This document shows positions 5,644 through 7,339 of a DNA stretch of 7,339 nt, piece after piece. This DNA comes from Kiritimatiellia bacterium (lineage in GTDB: Bacteria; Verrucomicrobiota; Kiritimatiellia; RFP12; UBA1067): assembly GCA_028701555.1 (NCBI GenBank), contig JAQVQN010000117.1, positions 1 to 7,339 on the forward strand, read 5' to 3'. A model generated the notes under the pieces. The model was not told the DNA's origin and did no database searches. It saw nothing but the letters and a program-made list of their open reading frames with translations. The position numbers and the translations under genes were made by a program. The first letter of the stretch is position 1; every line of letters begins with the position of its first letter.

Positions 5644-5671
5644 GAAACCCCTCTCGCCATGTTAATATAAT
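5644..5671 (+). promoter_or_regulatory. Candidate promoter of the ECF sigma gene
   Basis: A perfect TATAAT stands at 5666-5671, only six bases before the ATG at 5678, so transcription from it would begin at or near the start codon. There is no TTGACA-like -35 at normal spacing. GAAACC (5644-5649), 16 nt upstream, faintly resembles the GGAAC-type -35 of ECF-dependent promoters, which would fit autoregulation, but this is speculative. Confidence 0.3.
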
Positions 5672-5677
5672 AAGAAC

Positions 5678-6208
5678 ATGAGCTTGGAATTGAAACAATT
5701 TGGCGGGTTGCTGACTGGGGCGCAGTTCGAGCTTTACTCCTTCATCTGCATCCTGATGGAGGGCGAGGCTGATGCAGCGGACGTGCTGCAGGACACCAAT
5801 CTGGCCCTGTGGAACAAGGCGGAGCAATATGACCCCGCCCAGCCTTTCATGCCCTGGGCCCGCAGCTTTGCCTACAATCAGGTTCGCGCTTTCCGTCTGA
5901 AGCAGAGCCGTAGCCGTCTGGTTTTTGACGAGGATTTGCTGGATTGGTTTGCGACACACGCGCAGCCCGCTGCGGGAGCCGACCTGCGCGATTCCGAGAC
6001 TCTGGGGCGGCTGGAGGAGTGCCTCGGCAAGCTGGGCGAGATGCAGCGGCGCCTGATACGGCTCAAATACACGGATTGCGCCTCGCTGAAAGAGATCGCC
6101 GCAGAACTTGGGCACACGGTCAGTTCGGTGGGCGTGATGCTGCACCGCACGCGGCAGGCGCTGGCCGACTGCATGCGGCGAGGCGTGCGCACGGGGGGCG
6201 TGTCATGA
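5678..6208 (+). CDS. ECF-family RNA polymerase sigma factor
   Basis: This is a 176-residue extracytoplasmic-function sigma factor with only regions 2 and 4. Region 2 spans about residues 10-80 and includes DAADVLQDTNLALWNKA (32-48), which matches the core-binding and -10-recognition helices of the Planctomycetes/Verrucomicrobia sigma subfamily. A short acidic linker (84-108) leads to region 4 (about 109-166), whose helix-turn-helix SLKEIAAELGHTVSSVGVML should contact the -35. Length is normal for the group. There is no Shine-Dalgarno; a TATAAT six bases upstream suggests a leaderless or near-leaderless mRNA. Its stop overlaps the start of the FecR-domain gene in ATGA, so the two are translationally coupled and the downstream protein is its probable membrane anti-sigma partner. 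It is divergent from feoB. Confidence 0.92.
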   Translation: MSLELKQFGGLLTGAQFELYSFICILMEGEADAADVLQDTNLALWNKAEQYDPAQPFMPWARSFAYNQVRAFRLKQSRSRLVFDEDLLDWFATHAQPAAGADLRDSETLGRLEECLGKLGEMQRRLIRLKYTDCASLKEIAAELGHTVSSVGVMLHRTRQALADCMRRGVRTGGVS

Positions 6209-7339
6209 AAGAGCGTTTCCCGGGAGAGTTCGACGATCTAGCCGAAAAGGTCATCGACGCGGTGGCCAACGATGAAGAGCGCCAGCGTTTCACCGCGTTT
6301 TTGCGGGACGATGAAGCACTGCGGTACCGTTACGCCGAGCTGATGCGCGTACACGCGCTGCTTATTTCCAGAGGCAGCCGGAGCGGGGTGTGTCAGACAT
6401 GCCAGACAGGTCAGGCGGTTCGGACAGGCTTATCCGGGGCCAGCGCTACAGGCTTTCGCCGCCGCCGGTTCGCCGCCGCCGCGCTGGCAGCGGCGTTGGT
6501 TATAGGTCTGACGGCATGGCTGGCGCTGGAGGCGCGGCTGAGGCCGTCAGCGTCCGGAGCCCGGGAGAGTGCGCAGTCTTCAGAAGCGCATAAAGCTATT
6601 TACGCTTGCGAGTACGCGCAGATTTTGTGTCGGCATGATGATGGCGGATTGGAATTGCCGGCGCGGCTGCCCGGTACGGTGCGCCTGCCGCACGGACGCG
6701 TCAAGCTACGCTTAAGCTCGGGGATTGAGCTGACCCTGCTCGGGCCTTTGGAACTGAGGATGGAAAACCCGATGACCGGACACCTTTCGCATGGAAAGCT
6801 TCTGGCCTATATGGAGCCGGGATCCAGCGGCTTTATGCTGCGCACGCCCGATCTGCAGATGTGGGACATCGGCACGGTCTTCGGTGTGACAGTCGACGAG
6901 CTTGGTTCGGATGTCTTTGTTTTCAAGGGCGCGGTGCAGGTGCTTGAGGCCTGCGGCGAGCCGGTTGATTTGTGTAATGTCGGCGAGGGGGTTCGCGCGC
7001 GGCGCGACGGCAGCGGTGCGGTCAAGTTCACGGCCGACTGGCCAGAGGCCGAGCATTTGTTGGCGGATACGCTCGGGCGCTGCGTGCGCCGGAATGTCGA
7101 GGTTTCACTTGAGACAGCCGGCCGCATATCCGACATGTGGGCCGAGAGGTACATGCCCAAAGTGGCGCAGCGGCGGTTGTCGGCGGCGGATTATTTGAAG
7201 GCTACAGAGAGAAGGGTAAGCTTGTTTAAATCGGGGTTAACAGCAAAAAGAAAGGATAAAGAAATGAAGTCAAACGGAATGACGAAGGCGGCCCTGGCAG
7301 CGGCGGTGATCGGGGCAACTGCGCTTAAAACTTCAGGAG
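6205..7339 (+). CDS. FecR-domain transmembrane protein, probable anti-sigma factor (open at window end)
   Basis: The frame is open for 378 codons and has no stop in the window. Residues 8-54 resemble the N-terminal anti-sigma segment of PVC FecR proteins (FDDLAEKVIDAVANDEERQRF, then YRYAELMRVHALL). A basic RRRR (85-88) precedes one hydrophobic segment at 89-108, so the N-terminus should be cytoplasmic and the rest periplasmic. The FecR domain covers about 154-250, with ARLPGTVRLPHGRV and the signature DIGTVFGV (221-228), followed by FVFKGAVQV. The family usually passes an envelope signal to the sigma factor encoded next to it. Residues 63-75 (CQTCQTGQAVRTG), just before the membrane segment, come from a 9-nt repeat array and include a CxxC. 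The frame continues in phase into a second likely gene start at 7264, so the true C-terminus is unclear. Confidence 0.85.
   Translation, partial: MKERFPGEFDDLAEKVIDAVANDEERQRFTAFLRDDEALRYRYAELMRVHALLISRGSRSGVCQTCQTGQAVRTGLSGASATGFRRRRFAAAALAAALVIGLTAWLALEARLRPSASGARESAQSSEAHKAIYACEYAQILCRHDDGGLELPARLPGTVRLPHGRVKLRLSSGIELTLLGPLELRMENPMTGHLSHGKLLAYMEPGSSGFMLRTPDLQMWDIGTVFGVTVDELGSDVFVFKGAVQVLEACGEPVDLCNVGEGVRARRDGSGAVKFTADWPEAEHLLADTLGRCVRRNVEVSLETAGRISDMWAERYMPKVAQRRLSAADYLKATERRVSLFKSGLTAKRKDKEMKSNGMTKAALAAAVIGATALKTSG
6390..6425 (+). repeat. Four 9-nt repeats inside the FecR-domain gene
   Basis: Four tandem units, GTGTCAGAC, ATGCCAGAC, AGGTCAGGC and GGTTCGGAC, share the pattern NNKYCRGRC with period 9. 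In the FecR-like frame they give CQTCQTGQAVRTG. In the +2 frame they give the simple pattern MSD/MPD/RSG/GSD. The array lies in the linker between the cytoplasmic domain and the membrane segment. Confidence 0.55.
7253..7256 (+). promoter_or_regulatory. Shine-Dalgarno for a start at 7264
   Basis: AGGA, within AAGAAAGGA, stands seven bases before the ATG at 7264. It is the best-placed ribosome-binding site in the window apart from that of the lipoprotein gene. It is the main reason to suspect a separate gene start although the FecR-like frame is still open. Confidence 0.55.
7264..7339 (+). CDS. Possible start of an exported protein (partial, 25 residues)
   Basis: Only the first 25 residues are present. 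They read like a Sec signal peptide: a short basic beginning (MKSNGMTK) and then a small-residue hydrophobic core (AALAAAVIGATAL). A good Shine-Dalgarno lies seven bases upstream. The frame is the same as that of the upstream FecR-domain gene, with no stop between, so this is one of three things: an independent gene whose start is nested in phase in the upstream gene, the C-terminus of a longer FecR fusion, or the product of a sequencing or natural frameshift that removed the FecR stop. In PVC genomes sigma/FecR pairs are often followed by genes for exported proteins, which favours the first or third reading. Confidence 0.45.
   Translation, partial: MKSNGMTKAALAAAVIGATALKTSG

Noticed and set aside
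5540..5677. Fur box upstream of feoB
   Set aside because: I found nothing close to the 19-bp GATAATGATAATCATTATC palindrome. The dyad at 5621-5640 does not match it.

Overview
The window looks like chromosomal DNA from a bacterium of the PVC superphylum, most likely Kiritimatiellota, Verrucomicrobiota or a Lentisphaerae-like lineage. The best evidence is the ECF sigma factor followed by a one-TM FecR-domain protein of the kind abundant in Planctomycetes and Verrucomicrobia. GC-rich genes separated by gaps full of short repeats fit the same picture. The taxonomic placement is inference; no rRNA or other marker gene is present.

Layout. Bases 1-393 hold no gene and are a cluster of repeats: a hairpin repeat, a near-identical 29-bp repeat pair flanking a 7-nt tandem array, and a 54-nt double-hairpin element. 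Next, on the minus strand, comes a HAD-like hydrolase (394-1311). It is divergent from a pteridine-reductase-like SDR (1444-2160, plus), with a second 7-nt tandem array directly in front of the SDR start. A small lipoprotein of unknown function follows on the plus strand (2252-2869). It runs tail to tail into feoA, with the two coding ends overlapping by 7 bp. feoA (2863-3120) and feoB (3248-5539) lie on the minus strand in the order feoB-feoA, the reverse of the usual order, separated by a third 7-nt periodic array. Divergent from feoB, on the plus strand, are an ECF sigma factor (5678-6208) and an overlapping FecR-domain membrane protein (6205 onward). The FecR frame is still open at the window edge and contains a convincing second start at 7264.

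How the genes work together. FeoB is the inner-membrane Fe(II) transporter with its GTPase domain, and FeoA is its small cytoplasmic partner. The sigma factor and FecR-like protein form a likely sigma/anti-sigma signalling pair, coupled by an ATGA overlap. The gene that begins at 7264, with a signal-peptide-like start, could be the exported product they accompany. Whether the sigma/FecR pair has anything to do with iron or with feoB cannot be told from the sequence; they share only the intergenic region.

The most unusual aspect is not a new enzyme system but the repeats. At least five short-repeat types with periods of 7, 9 or 10 nt, or with hairpin structure, occupy nearly every gap. Some appear to have entered coding sequence: the last 20 residues of FeoB coincide with two intergenic repeat types, and the FecR-like protein carries a 9-nt repeat array just before its membrane segment.
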